Assembly (NCBI GenBank): GCA_018818785.1
Contig: JAHIRF010000006.1
Location: forward strand, 223,636-287,635
Direction of reading: 5' to 3'
Origin: Thermoplasmatota archaeon
GTDB taxonomy: Archaea > Thermoplasmatota > Thermoplasmata > UBA10834
DNA length: 64,000 nucleotides
Made by a program: the position numbers and the translations under genes. The stretch's first letter is position 1; each line of letters opens with the position of its first letter. The notes under the pieces are model-generated. The model saw nothing but the letters and a program-made list of their open reading frames with translations, had not been told where the DNA came from and searched no databases. Shown piece after piece: positions 1 to 7,990 of the stretch.

Positions 1-1036
1 TGGCGATGTCATGAGGGGTCATTCCATCGATATTGAAGCTGAATATGCCGCCACGCATATTCGGATCGAATGGTTTCATGATGGCGACCTCTGGTGTTTG
101 CATGAGACCTCTGGTCATACGACGGTTGAGTCCGACCTCGTGGTCCCTGACATCATCCATCCCAACGGAATTGAGATAATCGACTGCTGCTCCAGTACCT
201 AGGATGCCGGAGTAATTCTGCAGTCCGGTCTCAAAACGCTCTGGAGGTGGGAGGAGGGTGAACTTGCCACCCCTGACTTCGGTCACCCCGTGACCGCCAT
301 ACATGATCGGTTCGATGTCAGCGGCAGCACCCTCATTCACATAGAAGATGCCTACACCGGATGGCCCCAGCATCTTATGGGCCGAAGCAGCGAGATAATC
401 CACCTCAAGCATACTCATATCCAATGGCATGCTCGGAGCCGCCTGGGCGGCATCGAATAGCACGCGCGCACCGTATGAATGTGCAATATCCACGACTTCC
501 CTTGCCGGTAGCGTATAGCCATGGACATTCGATGTCAGACACATCGCGACCAGCTTCACCCTCTTCGACATCCTTTCATGAAAGGCATCGACATCGAACG
601 TGGCATCGTCAGATGACTGGACGGAGATGTGTTTGACACCTTTCAATTCGCACACCTTGAATACCGGGACCTGGAGGGAATTGTGCTCATAATCAGTGGT
701 GACGACCTCGTCACCGGGTTCGAAGTCGTAACCAAGGATCACCGTATTCAGACCTTCCGTTGCGTTCTTCAGAAAAGCAATCTCGTTGGCGTTCTCTGCG
801 CCGAAGAAGCGAGCGACTTTCGAGCGAGCGTCGTCGCATCGTATGGACACTTCCGTCGCGAGCTTGTGAACACTTCTGCCCGCACATGATGGGAATGCAC
901 CATAGTATTCGTTCATAGCCTCCAAGACTTGAACCGGCCGCAGTGATTGGCATGCACTATCGAAATAGACCAGGGGATTGACCCCGGGCTCTGAACTCAG
1001 CAACGGGAAGTCCTGTCGGACCCTAGAGACGTCCAT
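1..1036 (-). CDS. Cysteine desulfurase, SufS/Csd-like (class V aminotransferase), 3' end off window
   Basis: This is a PLP enzyme of the class V aminotransferase fold that should take sulfur from cysteine to feed Fe-S or other sulfur acceptors. About 345 residues are visible from ATG at 1036 to the left edge with no stop. The N-terminal stretch VYFDSACQSLRP (residues 24-34) and the PLP-lysine motif SAHKMLGPSGVG (Lys221) are typical of the SufS group rather than IscS. The region that would hold the catalytic cysteine lies beyond the window, so activity cannot be confirmed. It is transcribed divergently from the IscS-like gene at 1178, sharing a 141-bp intergenic region. A selenocysteine lyase or a cysteine-sulfinate relative cannot be excluded. 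Confidence 0.85.
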   Translation of the reverse strand, partial: MDVSRVRQDFPLLSSEPGVNPLVYFDSACQSLRPVQVLEAMNEYYGAFPSCAGRSVHKLATEVSIRCDDARSKVARFFGAENANEIAFLKNATEGLNTVILGYDFEPGDEVVTTDYEHNSLQVPVFKVCELKGVKHISVQSSDDATFDVDAFHERMSKRVKLVAMCLTSNVHGYTLPAREVVDIAHSYGARVLFDAAQAAPSMPLDMSMLEVDYLAASAHKMLGPSGVGIFYVNEGAAADIEPIMYGGHGVTEVRGGKFTLLPPPERFETGLQNYSGILGTGAAVDYLNSVGMDDVRDHEVGLNRRMTRGLMQTPEVAIMKPFDPNMRGGIFSFNIDGMTPHDIA

Positions 1037-1177
1037 ATTGAACGCCCATGGATGTCGCTGGACCGTATTAGTCCTTTTCAGTTTGAGGTGGGTCCCCAAA
1101 CCGACATGCAGGACCGAAAACCCTCATTCACACCGGCAAACTTTTAAGACGACCAGTTATCATCACCTTCGTTCGTT
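1037..1177. promoter_or_regulatory. Divergent promoter region between two cysteine desulfurase genes
   Basis: The 141 bp between the two divergent start codons must hold both promoters. On the plus strand a TATA-like CTTTTAAG lies at about 1142-1149, some 30 nt before the ATG at 1178, which suggests a very short leader. No clear operator was seen. Confidence 0.4.
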
Positions 1178-2392
1178 ATGACAGCCAGCTCCAAGAGAAG
1201 GGTGTATTTCGACCATAGCGCGACCTCTCAGGTCTTGCCAGAGGTCTTGGAAGCCATGCTGCCCTTCTTCAGAGAGCGCTTCGGCAATGCATCGAGCATT
1301 CATTCCTATGGACGGGAAGCGAAGGCATCTATGGAGCTCGCCAGGAAGCATGTCGCTGCCTTGATCAACGCAGACCCGAGGGATATCGTCTTCACATCAG
1401 GAGGTACAGAATCGGACAACCTTGCATTGAAGGGAGTCGCGATGTACAAGGGCCGGACAGAAGGGCACATCATAACCAGCGTGATCGAGCACCCTGCAAT
1501 CCTTGAATCGTGCGAGTATCTGGAGCGCGTAGGTTTCGATATCACCAAACTGCCAGTCACCAGAGAAGGGCTTGTGGACGCTGCTGAATTGGAGAGGACG
1601 ATCAGGGGCGACACAGTACTCATATCCATCATGGCCGCGAACAACGAGATCGGAACGATTCAGCCGATCAAGGAAATAGGAAGGATCGCGCAGTCCAAAG
1701 GGATCCCGTTCCACACGGACGCGGTACAGGCCGCTGGAAAGATGCCGATCGATGTGAAAAAGGACGGCATGGACCTCTTGTCACTCTCCTCGCACAAGCT
1801 ACACGGACCCAAAGGCGTTGGGGCGCTGTATGTTAAGAAGGGCATCAAGATAGAACCGATGATGCACGGCGGAGGGCACGAGCACGGATTGAGATCCTCG
1901 ACGGAGAATGTGCCGGGAATAATCGGCCTGGGCAAGGCCGCGGAGCTCGCCAAACGGGATTTCGAACCGGTGACCGATCGCATGAGATCCCTTAGAGACA
2001 AGATCATAGACAGGATCCCGCAATTGGTCGAGAGATCCTATCTGAACGGTCACAGGACAAATCGACTCGTCAATAACGCACATTTCAGGTTCGATTTCAT
2101 CGAAGGTGAGGCGCTCATACTACAGCTGGATTTCAAAGGCATCGCTGCATCCACAGGATCTGCGTGCTCGACAGGATCCCTGGAACCGTCCCATGTACTG
2201 CTGGCACTGGGACTGACTCACGAGCAGGCGCACGGCAGCCTCAGACTCACATTGGGACGGGAAAACACCTATGAGGATGTAGATTACTTACTGGAAGCGT
2301 TACCCGGTGTGGTCTCGAAGCTGAGAGAGATATCCCCGTTCAACGAGGAAAGGCCCATGGGAGCCAGTGAGGGTGGAAGCTGTGTACACTGA
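1178..2392 (+). CDS. Cysteine desulfurase, NifS/IscS type
   Basis: This enzyme converts cysteine to alanine and passes the sulfur as a persulfide, normally to IscU. The 404-residue length is right for the family. Visible marks are His105 in IEHPA, the PLP lysine Lys207 in SSHKLHGPKG, and the mobile-loop cysteine Cys330 in STGSACSTG, which is the IscS (class I) arrangement. The ATG at 1178 sits about 30 nt after a TATA-like box. The 3' end overlaps the start of the scaffold gene iscU/nifU, so the two are probably translationally coupled and act as a pair. The IscS assignment is strong; use for nitrogenase specifically is not implied. Confidence 0.95.
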   Translation: MTASSKRRVYFDHSATSQVLPEVLEAMLPFFRERFGNASSIHSYGREAKASMELARKHVAALINADPRDIVFTSGGTESDNLALKGVAMYKGRTEGHIITSVIEHPAILESCEYLERVGFDITKLPVTREGLVDAAELERTIRGDTVLISIMAANNEIGTIQPIKEIGRIAQSKGIPFHTDAVQAAGKMPIDVKKDGMDLLSLSSHKLHGPKGVGALYVKKGIKIEPMMHGGGHEHGLRSSTENVPGIIGLGKAAELAKRDFEPVTDRMRSLRDKIIDRIPQLVERSYLNGHRTNRLVNNAHFRFDFIEGEALILQLDFKGIAASTGSACSTGSLEPSHVLLALGLTHEQAHGSLRLTLGRENTYEDVDYLLEALPGVVSKLREISPFNEERPMGASEGGSCVH

Positions 2393-2765
2393 GAAGGTTA
2401 TGGATCACTTCGCAAATCCGAGGAATGTCGGTGAGATACCCGATGCGGATGGTATCGGAAAGGTAGGGAATCCCCAGTGCGGAGATGTCATGTGGCTGTA
2501 CATCAAGGTCAGAGATGACATCGTCACCGATATCAAGTTCAAGACCTTTGGTTGCGGAGCCGCCATCGCGACGAGTTCCATGATCACGGAGTTGGCAATT
2601 GGTAAGACCCTGGAGGAGGCAAAGAAGATATCCAGACAGGATGTCGCTGAGTCGCTCGACGGCCTGCCACCTCAGAAGATGCACTGTTCCAACCTGGCAG
2701 CGGACGCATTGAGAAAGGCCATCGAGGATTATGAGACGAAGAAGGCAGCGAAGGCCAAGGCCTGA
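2382..2765 (+). CDS. Fe-S cluster scaffold IscU/NifU N-terminal type
   Basis: This is the scaffold on which [2Fe-2S]/[4Fe-4S] clusters are built from IscS-derived sulfur. With the GTG at 2382 (after the Shine-Dalgarno-like GAGGGTGG) the protein is 127 residues and begins like IscU (VYTEKVMDHF). An in-frame GTG at 2367 would add five residues. The three conserved cysteines are present: Cys33 with Asp35 in PQCGD, Cys58 in FGCGAA, and Cys102 in MHCSN. It overlaps the end of the desulfurase gene by 11 bp. The tail is lysine/alanine rich. No NifU C-terminal thioredoxin-like domain is fused. Confidence 0.93.
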   Translation: MYTEKVMDHFANPRNVGEIPDADGIGKVGNPQCGDVMWLYIKVRDDIVTDIKFKTFGCGAAIATSSMITELAIGKTLEEAKKISRQDVAESLDGLPPQKMHCSNLAADALRKAIEDYETKKAAKAKA

Positions 2766-2840
2766 TCCTCATATCATCATTGAGAGGCGGACCTTTCAGT
2801 AAAGTTCTTCTAGATGTAGGGGCAATCCACAACGAAGCCC

Positions 2841-3758
2841 ATGGCGGATTTGTCAGTCGATATCTGTGGTTTGAGCCTCAAGAACCCGACGATGCTTGCC
2901 TCAGGAGTTTTGGATGAGACAGGCAAGACAATGGCTTCAATCGCGCGCGCGGGTGCGGGCGCGGTGGTGACAAAATCGATCGGAAGAGAGCCCAGGCAAG
3001 GGCACGGCAGTCCATGCATCGTGGAGCTTGGTGACAGCCTGGTGAATGCCATGGGACTGCCCAACCCAGGCATAGATGTCTTCGGCAGGGAGCTGGAGGA
3101 GGCCAAGAAGGCGGGGGTGCCGATCATCGGGAGCGTGTTCGGAGGAGGCGAAGCCGAGATCGCAGAGATGGCTCGCTTGATGGCAGATGCGGGGGCTGAT
3201 GCAATCGAACTCAATCTCAGCTGCCCTCATGCCAAAGGATTCGGCGCGGAAGTCGGCTCGACCCCCGAGAGGGTGGAGAGCATCTGTAGAGCCGCCAGGA
3301 GCGGCTTGGATATACCGATGTTCGCGAAACTGACACCTAACACCTCGTCCATCGTTGATCTGGCAAAGGCCGCTGAAAGGGGTGGCGCGGACGCGATAGT
3401 AGCGATCAATACGTTGAAGGGTATGGTCATATCGCCAGAGGCAAGGATGCCGGTCCTCGCGAATAGGTTCGGAGGACTGTCTGGACCATCGATAAGACCC
3501 ATCGGGGTCAGATGTGTTTATGAGATAAGGGGCGCGGTTAAGATACCGATCATCGGCGTCGGAGGAATCGAATCAGGCAACGACGCACTCGAGTACATAA
3601 TGGCGGGAGCTAGCTCGGTCCAGATAGGGACAGCTGTCTGGAAGCACGGACCGGAGGTCTTCAGCAAGGTCTGTGAGGACATCTCAGAGTTCATGAATAG
3701 AAATGGCTTCGACAGGATTTTCGAGATGGTGGGGGTTGCCCATGAAGTCAAGCATTAG
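2841..3758 (+). CDS. pyrD: Dihydroorotate dehydrogenase, catalytic subunit (class 1B)
   Basis: This enzyme oxidises dihydroorotate to orotate in de novo pyrimidine synthesis, using FMN in a TIM barrel. At 305 residues it has the length of the heteromeric 1B type. Recognisable parts are the substrate/FMN region MGLPNPGID (residues 71-79), the catalytic-cysteine motif NLSCPH (Cys128) and the phosphate-binding IIGVGGIESGNDA near residue 240. It overlaps the start of pyrK by 17 bp, which fits the known PyrD2-PyrK2 complex that passes electrons to NAD. It starts 75 bp after the IscU gene on the same strand; PyrK needs a [2Fe-2S] cluster, so the placement is suggestive but may be chance. Confidence 0.95.
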   Translation: MADLSVDICGLSLKNPTMLASGVLDETGKTMASIARAGAGAVVTKSIGREPRQGHGSPCIVELGDSLVNAMGLPNPGIDVFGRELEEAKKAGVPIIGSVFGGGEAEIAEMARLMADAGADAIELNLSCPHAKGFGAEVGSTPERVESICRAARSGLDIPMFAKLTPNTSSIVDLAKAAERGGADAIVAINTLKGMVISPEARMPVLANRFGGLSGPSIRPIGVRCVYEIRGAVKIPIIGVGGIESGNDALEYIMAGASSVQIGTAVWKHGPEVFSKVCEDISEFMNRNGFDRIFEMVGVAHEVKH

Positions 3759-4524
3759 GATGTTGAAGGTCTCGGAACACATCGACGAGACACCGAACGT
3801 CAGGACAATCGTGCTTGACGGTTCGATCGAGGCTGAACCAGGACAGTTCGTCATGGTTTGGGTACCAGGCGCGGACGAATTCCCTATGTCGATATCATAC
3901 ATCGGGGATCAGATGGGGATAACATACCAGATCGTAGGGGACGGCACCAAAGCGCTCTCCATCAAACACGTGGGTGATCTCGTTGGCATTCGAGGACCCT
4001 ATGGTAAGGGATACACACCTATTGGCAGGAAACCGCTCGTTGTCGCTGGTGGGACAGGCATGGCAGCACTCTCACCGCTCATCGAGCGGCTCAAATTGAA
4101 TCAGTCGGAAGTCAGAGTCGTCATCGGTGCTCGGACGGCCAGGGAGATTCTGTTCAGGGATCGAGCGATGAAGGCTGGTGCTGAGGTCGTGATCACCACC
4201 GATGACGGGTCTGAAGGCGAGAAGGGATTCGCGACGGACATCGCTGTCCCGATCCTGCAGACCCGCGAGCATGACATCGTATACTGCTGTGGCCCTGAGC
4301 GGATGATGACGAAGCTCGCAGACAAGTGTAGCGAACTCTCGATACCGATGCAGGCATCTGTCGAGAGGTTGATGAAATGCGGGATAGGGATTTGTGACTC
4401 CTGCGCCATCGATGGACTGCACGTTTGCCGGGATGGACCGGTCTTCTCGATCGATGTTCTGAAGGGGTTCTCGGAATTTGGACGCACGAAGCTCGATGCG
4501 ACCGGGCGCAGAATCGACATATGA
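3742..4524 (+). CDS. pyrK: Dihydroorotate dehydrogenase electron-transfer subunit
   Basis: This FAD and [2Fe-2S] protein carries electrons from PyrD to NAD. The chosen ATG at 3742 follows a GGTGGGGG sequence and gives 260 residues; an upstream in-frame start at 3703 would add 13 unsupported residues. The flavin-binding PMSISY (about residue 48) and the nucleotide-binding VAGGTGMAAL (about residue 101) are visible. Four cysteines at 213, 218, 221 and 229 (C-X4-C-X2-C-X7-C) form the ferredoxin-like cluster site typical of PyrK. The gene overlaps pyrD by 17 bp. Confidence 0.94.
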   Translation: MKSSIRMLKVSEHIDETPNVRTIVLDGSIEAEPGQFVMVWVPGADEFPMSISYIGDQMGITYQIVGDGTKALSIKHVGDLVGIRGPYGKGYTPIGRKPLVVAGGTGMAALSPLIERLKLNQSEVRVVIGARTAREILFRDRAMKAGAEVVITTDDGSEGEKGFATDIAVPILQTREHDIVYCCGPERMMTKLADKCSELSIPMQASVERLMKCGIGICDSCAIDGLHVCRDGPVFSIDVLKGFSEFGRTKLDATGRRIDI

Positions 4525-4644
4525 ATCCGAGAACAACGCACCTTATCGTACTAAGATTCTTGATTTCGAATCGAAATCATGTCTCGCGCTTCACAAGTAG
4601 TACTGGCGTCTGCAGCTATTTACCATTCTATGAGCAGAATAGAA

Positions 4645-4660
4645 ATCCTTTTTAACTCGA
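4645..4660 (+). promoter_or_regulatory. TATA-like promoter of the 49-residue Cys protein
   Basis: The sequence ATCCTTTTTAACTCG lies about 40 nt before the TTG start at 4693. With transcription starting about 25 nt downstream (near 4680) it would leave a short leader that carries the ribosome site GAGGGA. Confidence 0.45.
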
Positions 4661-4692
4661 GTGCATCAGTGGGCGCCACATAGAGGGATAAC

Positions 4693-4842
4693 TTGCCACA
4701 GCAAGTAACGAAATGGAACCAGAGATACGAACAGATCGAGACTTCGTGCAGCGAGAAATACCATTGCACCCCGTGCACGTATCCGAACTGTCAGAGACAG
4801 GTCAGGTTGTCCAAGAGCGCAAAAGCATTTGGAAAGGAATAA
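4693..4842 (+). CDS. Small 49-residue four-cysteine protein, unknown function
   Basis: A short open frame starts at TTG 4693 and stops with TAA at 4840-4842. It encodes 49 residues with Cys19, Cys25, Cys28 and Cys33 (C-X5-C-X2-C-X4-C), a compact zinc- or Fe-S-binding pattern, followed by a basic tail. Support for a real gene: the ribosome site GAGGGA is 4 nt before the start, a TATA-like box lies about 40 nt upstream, and a perfect 10-bp hairpin follows 36 nt after the stop. It sits alone in the gap between pyrK and the convergent citrate-synthase-like gene. I do not recognise the family; nucleic-acid binding is a guess from the Cys spacing and basic residues. Confidence 0.6.
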   Translation: MPQQVTKWNQRYEQIETSCSEKYHCTPCTYPNCQRQVRLSKSAKAFGKE

Positions 4843-4878
4843 TCAGACTTGACTAAACCCTTTGAACCACCACACCAT

Positions 4879-4901
4879 CGGACCCGAGCATCTCGGGTCC
4901 G
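4879..4901. terminator. Perfect hairpin between convergent genes
   Basis: CGGACCCGAG and CTCGGGTCCG pair perfectly over 10 bp around a 3-nt CAT loop. The hairpin lies between the stop of the 49-residue gene (plus) and the stop of the synthase gene at 4906 (minus), so it can serve both directions. The plus side is followed by AT-rich sequence. Confidence 0.65.
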
Positions 4902-4905
4902 AAAT

Positions 4906-6150
4906 TCATTCTTTATCTTCAGAACAATCAGGGAGACCTAGGCCCGGCTTCAGGATCCCATCCACTATTTTCCAGAACTCATCATCGGAGATCCGGCCAT
5001 GATCCTCGCCGGCACGCTTTATGGCCCGCACGATATCGCATATCTGCTCCTGGCTGGCCTTGATATCCTTCTCTTCGAGCCTGTTCACGACGATATGGGA
5101 TCCAGAATGCTTGCCCAGGACCAGGCGGCGTCTATTGCCAACTTCCTCAGGGTTCACACATTCGTAGGTCAATGGGCAGTTGAGCACAGCGGCAACATGT
5201 ATCCCAGATTCGTGTGAGAAGGCATTAGGGCCCACCCACGGCTGGTTAGCTGGAATAGATAGGTCCGCAGATTCGAAGACTAGTTTCGTCAAATCTGTAA
5301 GGCCTTCCGTTCGGATTCCGACATCCTTCTTATAGAGGTGCTTCAGAGCCATCACAAGCTGCTCAAGAGACACATTACCAGCTCGCTCTCCAATCCCTCC
5401 AACGGTCGTGGCGATCGCCTCAGCGCCACTGGATAGAGCCGCTATCGAGTTGACGACCGCGAGGCCGAAGTCGTTGTGCAGATGAGCAGAGATGGGCAGA
5501 TCTATCGAGTCGCGTATCTTGCGAACGAGGTATTCGACTGCCTCGGGGCCTGCGCAGCCGAGTGTGTCGGTTATCCCCAGCCTCACCGCACCAGCCTCCG
5601 CAGATGCTTTGAAAAGGTCGAGCATGAAACCTACATCGGATCTTGTGCTGTCCTCGGAACTCATGCTCACCTTGAGGCCATGCGAACGCGCATGATCAAC
5701 GGCGACCACGGCCTTTTCGATCACCTGCTCCTTGGTCATCTTCAATTTGTATCTGAGGTGAAGTTCACTGGTCGCGATGAACAGCAGGACCATGTCGACA
5801 TCACACTCGATCGCGGCGTCGACATCTGCCGTCAACGTTCTGGACAGGCAGAGAATCTCTGAGTCCAGATTGAGAGAGGCTATTGACTTCACCGCCTTTC
5901 TCTCGCCATCTGAGACAGCAGGGAATCCGGCTTCGATCTGGTGCACGCGTATCTCGTCCAGTTTTCTGGCGATCGCGACTTTCTGATCGAGGGTGAAATG
6001 GATCCCAGGCATCTGTTCGCCGTCCCTCAGCGTGCTATCGTAGACGACGACATGTTCAGGAAACGCACGCTTTGAGATCGCGTTGTAAGGGCTGATAGCA
6101 GCGAACTTCACAACTGGTCGAATCCCATGCACGGTAATAATCTTGTCCAC
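4906..6150 (-). CDS. 2-isopropylmalate/homocitrate/citramalate synthase family (acetyl-CoA-dependent)
   Basis: A member of the DRE-TIM metallolyase family that condenses acetyl-CoA with a 2-oxoacid. The 414-residue protein shows the signature STLRDGEQMPG (residues 39-49, Arg42, Asp43) and the metal-binding HLHND (His223 and His225). It ends soon after the barrel and linker and lacks the C-terminal LeuA regulatory domain, which argues against a feedback-regulated LeuA. EDSTR after position 165 and the length suit homocitrate or citramalate synthases. The acceptor acid cannot be read from sequence alone. It is monocistronic here, convergent with the small Cys gene and divergent from tRNA-Cys. 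Confidence 0.85.
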   Translation of the reverse strand: MDKIITVHGIRPVVKFAAISPYNAISKRAFPEHVVVYDSTLRDGEQMPGIHFTLDQKVAIARKLDEIRVHQIEAGFPAVSDGERKAVKSIASLNLDSEILCLSRTLTADVDAAIECDVDMVLLFIATSELHLRYKLKMTKEQVIEKAVVAVDHARSHGLKVSMSSEDSTRSDVGFMLDLFKASAEAGAVRLGITDTLGCAGPEAVEYLVRKIRDSIDLPISAHLHNDFGLAVVNSIAALSSGAEAIATTVGGIGERAGNVSLEQLVMALKHLYKKDVGIRTEGLTDLTKLVFESADLSIPANQPWVGPNAFSHESGIHVAAVLNCPLTYECVNPEEVGNRRRLVLGKHSGSHIVVNRLEEKDIKASQEQICDIVRAIKRAGEDHGRISDDEFWKIVDGILKPGLGLPDCSEDKE

Positions 6151-6213
6151 GACGGAGGAATGATCGATGAAGAGATAGGCAGTTCCGAGCGGGTTTCATC
6201 ATGACTTCATGAA

Positions 6214-6226
6214 AACCATAAATAGA
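6214..6226 (+). promoter_or_regulatory. TATA-like box of tRNA-Cys
   Basis: CCATAAATAGAC lies about 30 nt before the tRNA-Cys 5' end. An almost identical CACCATAAATAGACA stands upstream of the histidine kinase at about 51301-51315, consistent with a strong general TATA element in this genome. Confidence 0.5.
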
Positions 6227-6251
6227 CAGTTTGTGATAGACGCCAGGCCAT

Positions 6252-6322
6252 GCCGGGGTGACAGAGCGGCCATGTGGCGGACTGCAGATCCGCATACAGG
6301 AGTTCAAATCTCCTCCCCGGCC
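6252..6322 (+). tRNA. tRNA-Cys (GCA)
   Basis: The acceptor strand GCCGGGG (6252-6258) pairs with CCCCGGC (6315-6321). The anticodon stem GCGGA/TCCGC encloses the loop CTGCAGA, giving anticodon GCA. The T arm AGGAG-TTCAAAT-CTCCT is complete. The D stem is only ACA/TGT. The discriminator base at 6322 is C and CCA follows directly in the DNA (6323-6325). Cysteine tRNAs normally carry U73, so this base is odd. The other features leave little doubt about identity. Confidence 0.95.
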
Positions 6323-6438
6323 CCACCCGTGTTACTTTCTGGCATTGAAAGCTTTATAGCCTATCTGGCATTATCGAATCGTGAGGGCAGCTTCTTTCTG
6401 ATATTGAGGCGCCAGAAACTTTGGATTACGGTGTGGAA

Positions 6439-6813
6439 ATGAAGACACCATGTGAACTCGTTGTTGGAAAAATCCTCCCTACGCTCAGGGCGTCTGTTGT
6501 AAGGGAACTTTCAGGCAAGTATAGGATGAAGCAATCGGAGATCGCCAAGAAATTAGGCATCACCCAAGCATCGGTGAGCCAGTATCTCAGCTCAACGAGA
6601 GGCGGCAACGCGAAGATGCTCGAGGATTTCCCCAAGATATTAGATTATGCGGATGAGATCTCGAAAAGGATAGTCGCTGGAGAGTCGAGGTACGAGTGGT
6701 ACGGCGTCCTCTGCAAGGCATGCACCGACATCCGGAGCGAGGAGCGCTTCTGCAAGATGCACAGGATATCCGCGAAGCTGAGCGGCTGTGAGATCTGCAA
6801 GAAGAAGCACTGA
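6439..6813 (+). CDS. HTH transcriptional regulator with C-terminal cysteine cluster
   Basis: A predicted DNA-binding protein of 124 residues. The helix-turn-helix is evident around residues 28-52 (MKQSEIAKKLGITQASVSQY). The C-terminal third has five cysteines (CKACTD, RFCKMH, GCEICKKK), which may bind metal or sense redox state. The family resembles the archaeal COG2522-type regulators. ATG 6439 follows GGTGTGGAA; in-frame TTG 6421 and GTG 6433 are weaker choices. The gene follows tRNA-Cys by 116 bp and ends before a bidirectional hairpin. Its target is unknown. Confidence 0.8.
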   Translation: MKTPCELVVGKILPTLRASVVRELSGKYRMKQSEIAKKLGITQASVSQYLSSTRGGNAKMLEDFPKILDYADEISKRIVAGESRYEWYGVLCKACTDIRSEERFCKMHRISAKLSGCEICKKKH

Positions 6814-6841
6814 ACGATTTCTTAGGAAAAAACATGGATAA

Positions 6842-6869
6842 CGGGCTTGGGCATTTCGCCCAGAGCCCG
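6842..6869. terminator. Hairpin between the HTH gene and the secreted-protein gene
   Basis: CGGGCTTGGGC and GCCCAGAGCCCG form a stem with one bulge around an ATTTC loop, between two convergent stop codons. It can end transcription from both sides. Confidence 0.55.
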
Positions 6870-6894
6870 ATAAATTGTTTGATTCGACTCTACC

Positions 6895-7701
6895 CTACTT
6901 TTCCAGAAGGCTGATCTCGATCATCGTGTAGGTCGCGCCGTATTCGGCTGCGTCCAGCGCGTAGTTGTCATCAGCGCCGTACATGCCAGGGTCGACCATT
7001 CCATCGATGGTGATCGAGTTGTACTGGATCGGTGTCTCCGTACCAGGGTATGTCACCAGCTCACAACCAATCAGCTCGAACGTCAGCCTGTATTGTCCAG
7101 CGGGAAGATCCTTCGTGTCCCAGTTGTAGCCGTAGAGCAGATTGCCCAACTGATTCACTTCGGCAGAGTACGCATCGGTCGGACCGTCTACCCAGAGACC
7201 ATCATATGTCGTCCCGGCCCAGATTTCATCAGCTACCTCACCGGTCGCGCTAAGCAGTTCGATCTTGAACGACGCACAGATGGTGTAGATGGTTATGCTC
7301 GGGTCAAGGATGTCCTGAAGTATCACCTCAGTCCTGATCTTGTCTCCCGCCCTCCAATCGTGAAGAATCAGGTTATCCGACCAGTCGGCCTGGACAACCA
7401 CATTTTCAGAGAACATATCATGCACCTCAGTTGGGAAGTTCGGGTTCGTGTAGGCCGTATCCACCTCGAACAGCGAGCCGTCCATGAAGATACCATAGCT
7501 CTTGTCATCGTCAGCGACGACTCTCTCACCGAAGTTTATGCTCTGGTTGAGAAAGAACGTGCCTGGATTATCGGGTCTGTCTCCGTTGTGCCCACCGTTG
7601 CTTCCACCTGCGTTCACTGATTGTGCAGCACTGGCCATGCCCGTAAAGGCGGCGGTCATGAGGACTACCAGCACCACAGCTGTCACACCGATTCTCTTCA
7701 T
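6895..7701 (-). CDS. Secreted protein, paralogue A of a tandem pair, unknown function
   Basis: A 268-residue exported protein. The ATG at 7701 follows GGGGGAG and begins a clear signal peptide (MKRIGVTAVVLVVLM, cleavage near ASAAQS). The mature part is acidic and rich in aromatic residues. Residues shared with the neighbour at 7991 include RTEVIL, a YTI-A-F block, the exactly conserved DGPTDAYSAEVNQLG and GYNWDT, so the two arose by duplication. No catalytic motif or C-terminal membrane anchor is visible. A longer in-frame start at 7806 lacks a ribosome site. Upstream it shares several sequence boxes with its paralogue. The function is unknown; an extracellular or S-layer-associated role is a guess. 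Confidence 0.75.
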   Translation of the reverse strand: MKRIGVTAVVLVVLMTAAFTGMASAAQSVNAGGSNGGHNGDRPDNPGTFFLNQSINFGERVVADDDKSYGIFMDGSLFEVDTAYTNPNFPTEVHDMFSENVVVQADWSDNLILHDWRAGDKIRTEVILQDILDPSITIYTICASFKIELLSATGEVADEIWAGTTYDGLWVDGPTDAYSAEVNQLGNLLYGYNWDTKDLPAGQYRLTFELIGCELVTYPGTETPIQYNSITIDGMVDPGMYGADDNYALDAAEYGATYTMIEISLLEK

Positions 7702-7740
7702 TTGTTTGTCTCCCCCTTTGTCTCCGACCGTCTTTGAACG

Positions 7741-7866
7741 GTCAGTGTTCGTACTGACTTGTTCTTCCGGCCGTAGCTTCTCAGGAAGTAAGACATCCAT
7801 ATTCACGATTTTGGTACAAGATTGAAACTAACAGCGCTAAAACACTGTACTGACTGGGGGTCAGTA
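7741..7866 (-). promoter_or_regulatory. Upstream regulatory boxes of secreted gene A
   Basis: Read towards the gene, this stretch holds TACTGAC-N5-AGTCAGTA (7847-7866, inverted repeat), TTTCAATCTTGTACCAAAATC (7808-7828) and AGTCAGTAC...ACTGAC (7741-7758). The same elements in similar order occur upstream of paralogue B. The inverted repeats look like operator half-sites for a dimeric regulator. Confidence 0.45.
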
Positions 7867-7990
7867 GAAGATGCGCCCCAACCGAAAGAGAAGACGATTA
7901 ACAGCGATAAAAAGAATATGAGAGGTGGTCGGCAGCCTTTGAGGCCGAGCACCAATTAAGGTTTTTCAGCGTTCTTGGATCCATAGACGC

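Noticed and set aside
11-202. Plus-strand open frames in the first kilobase
   Set aside because: They are antisense to the SufS-like gene, which reads through on the minus strand with clear family motifs.
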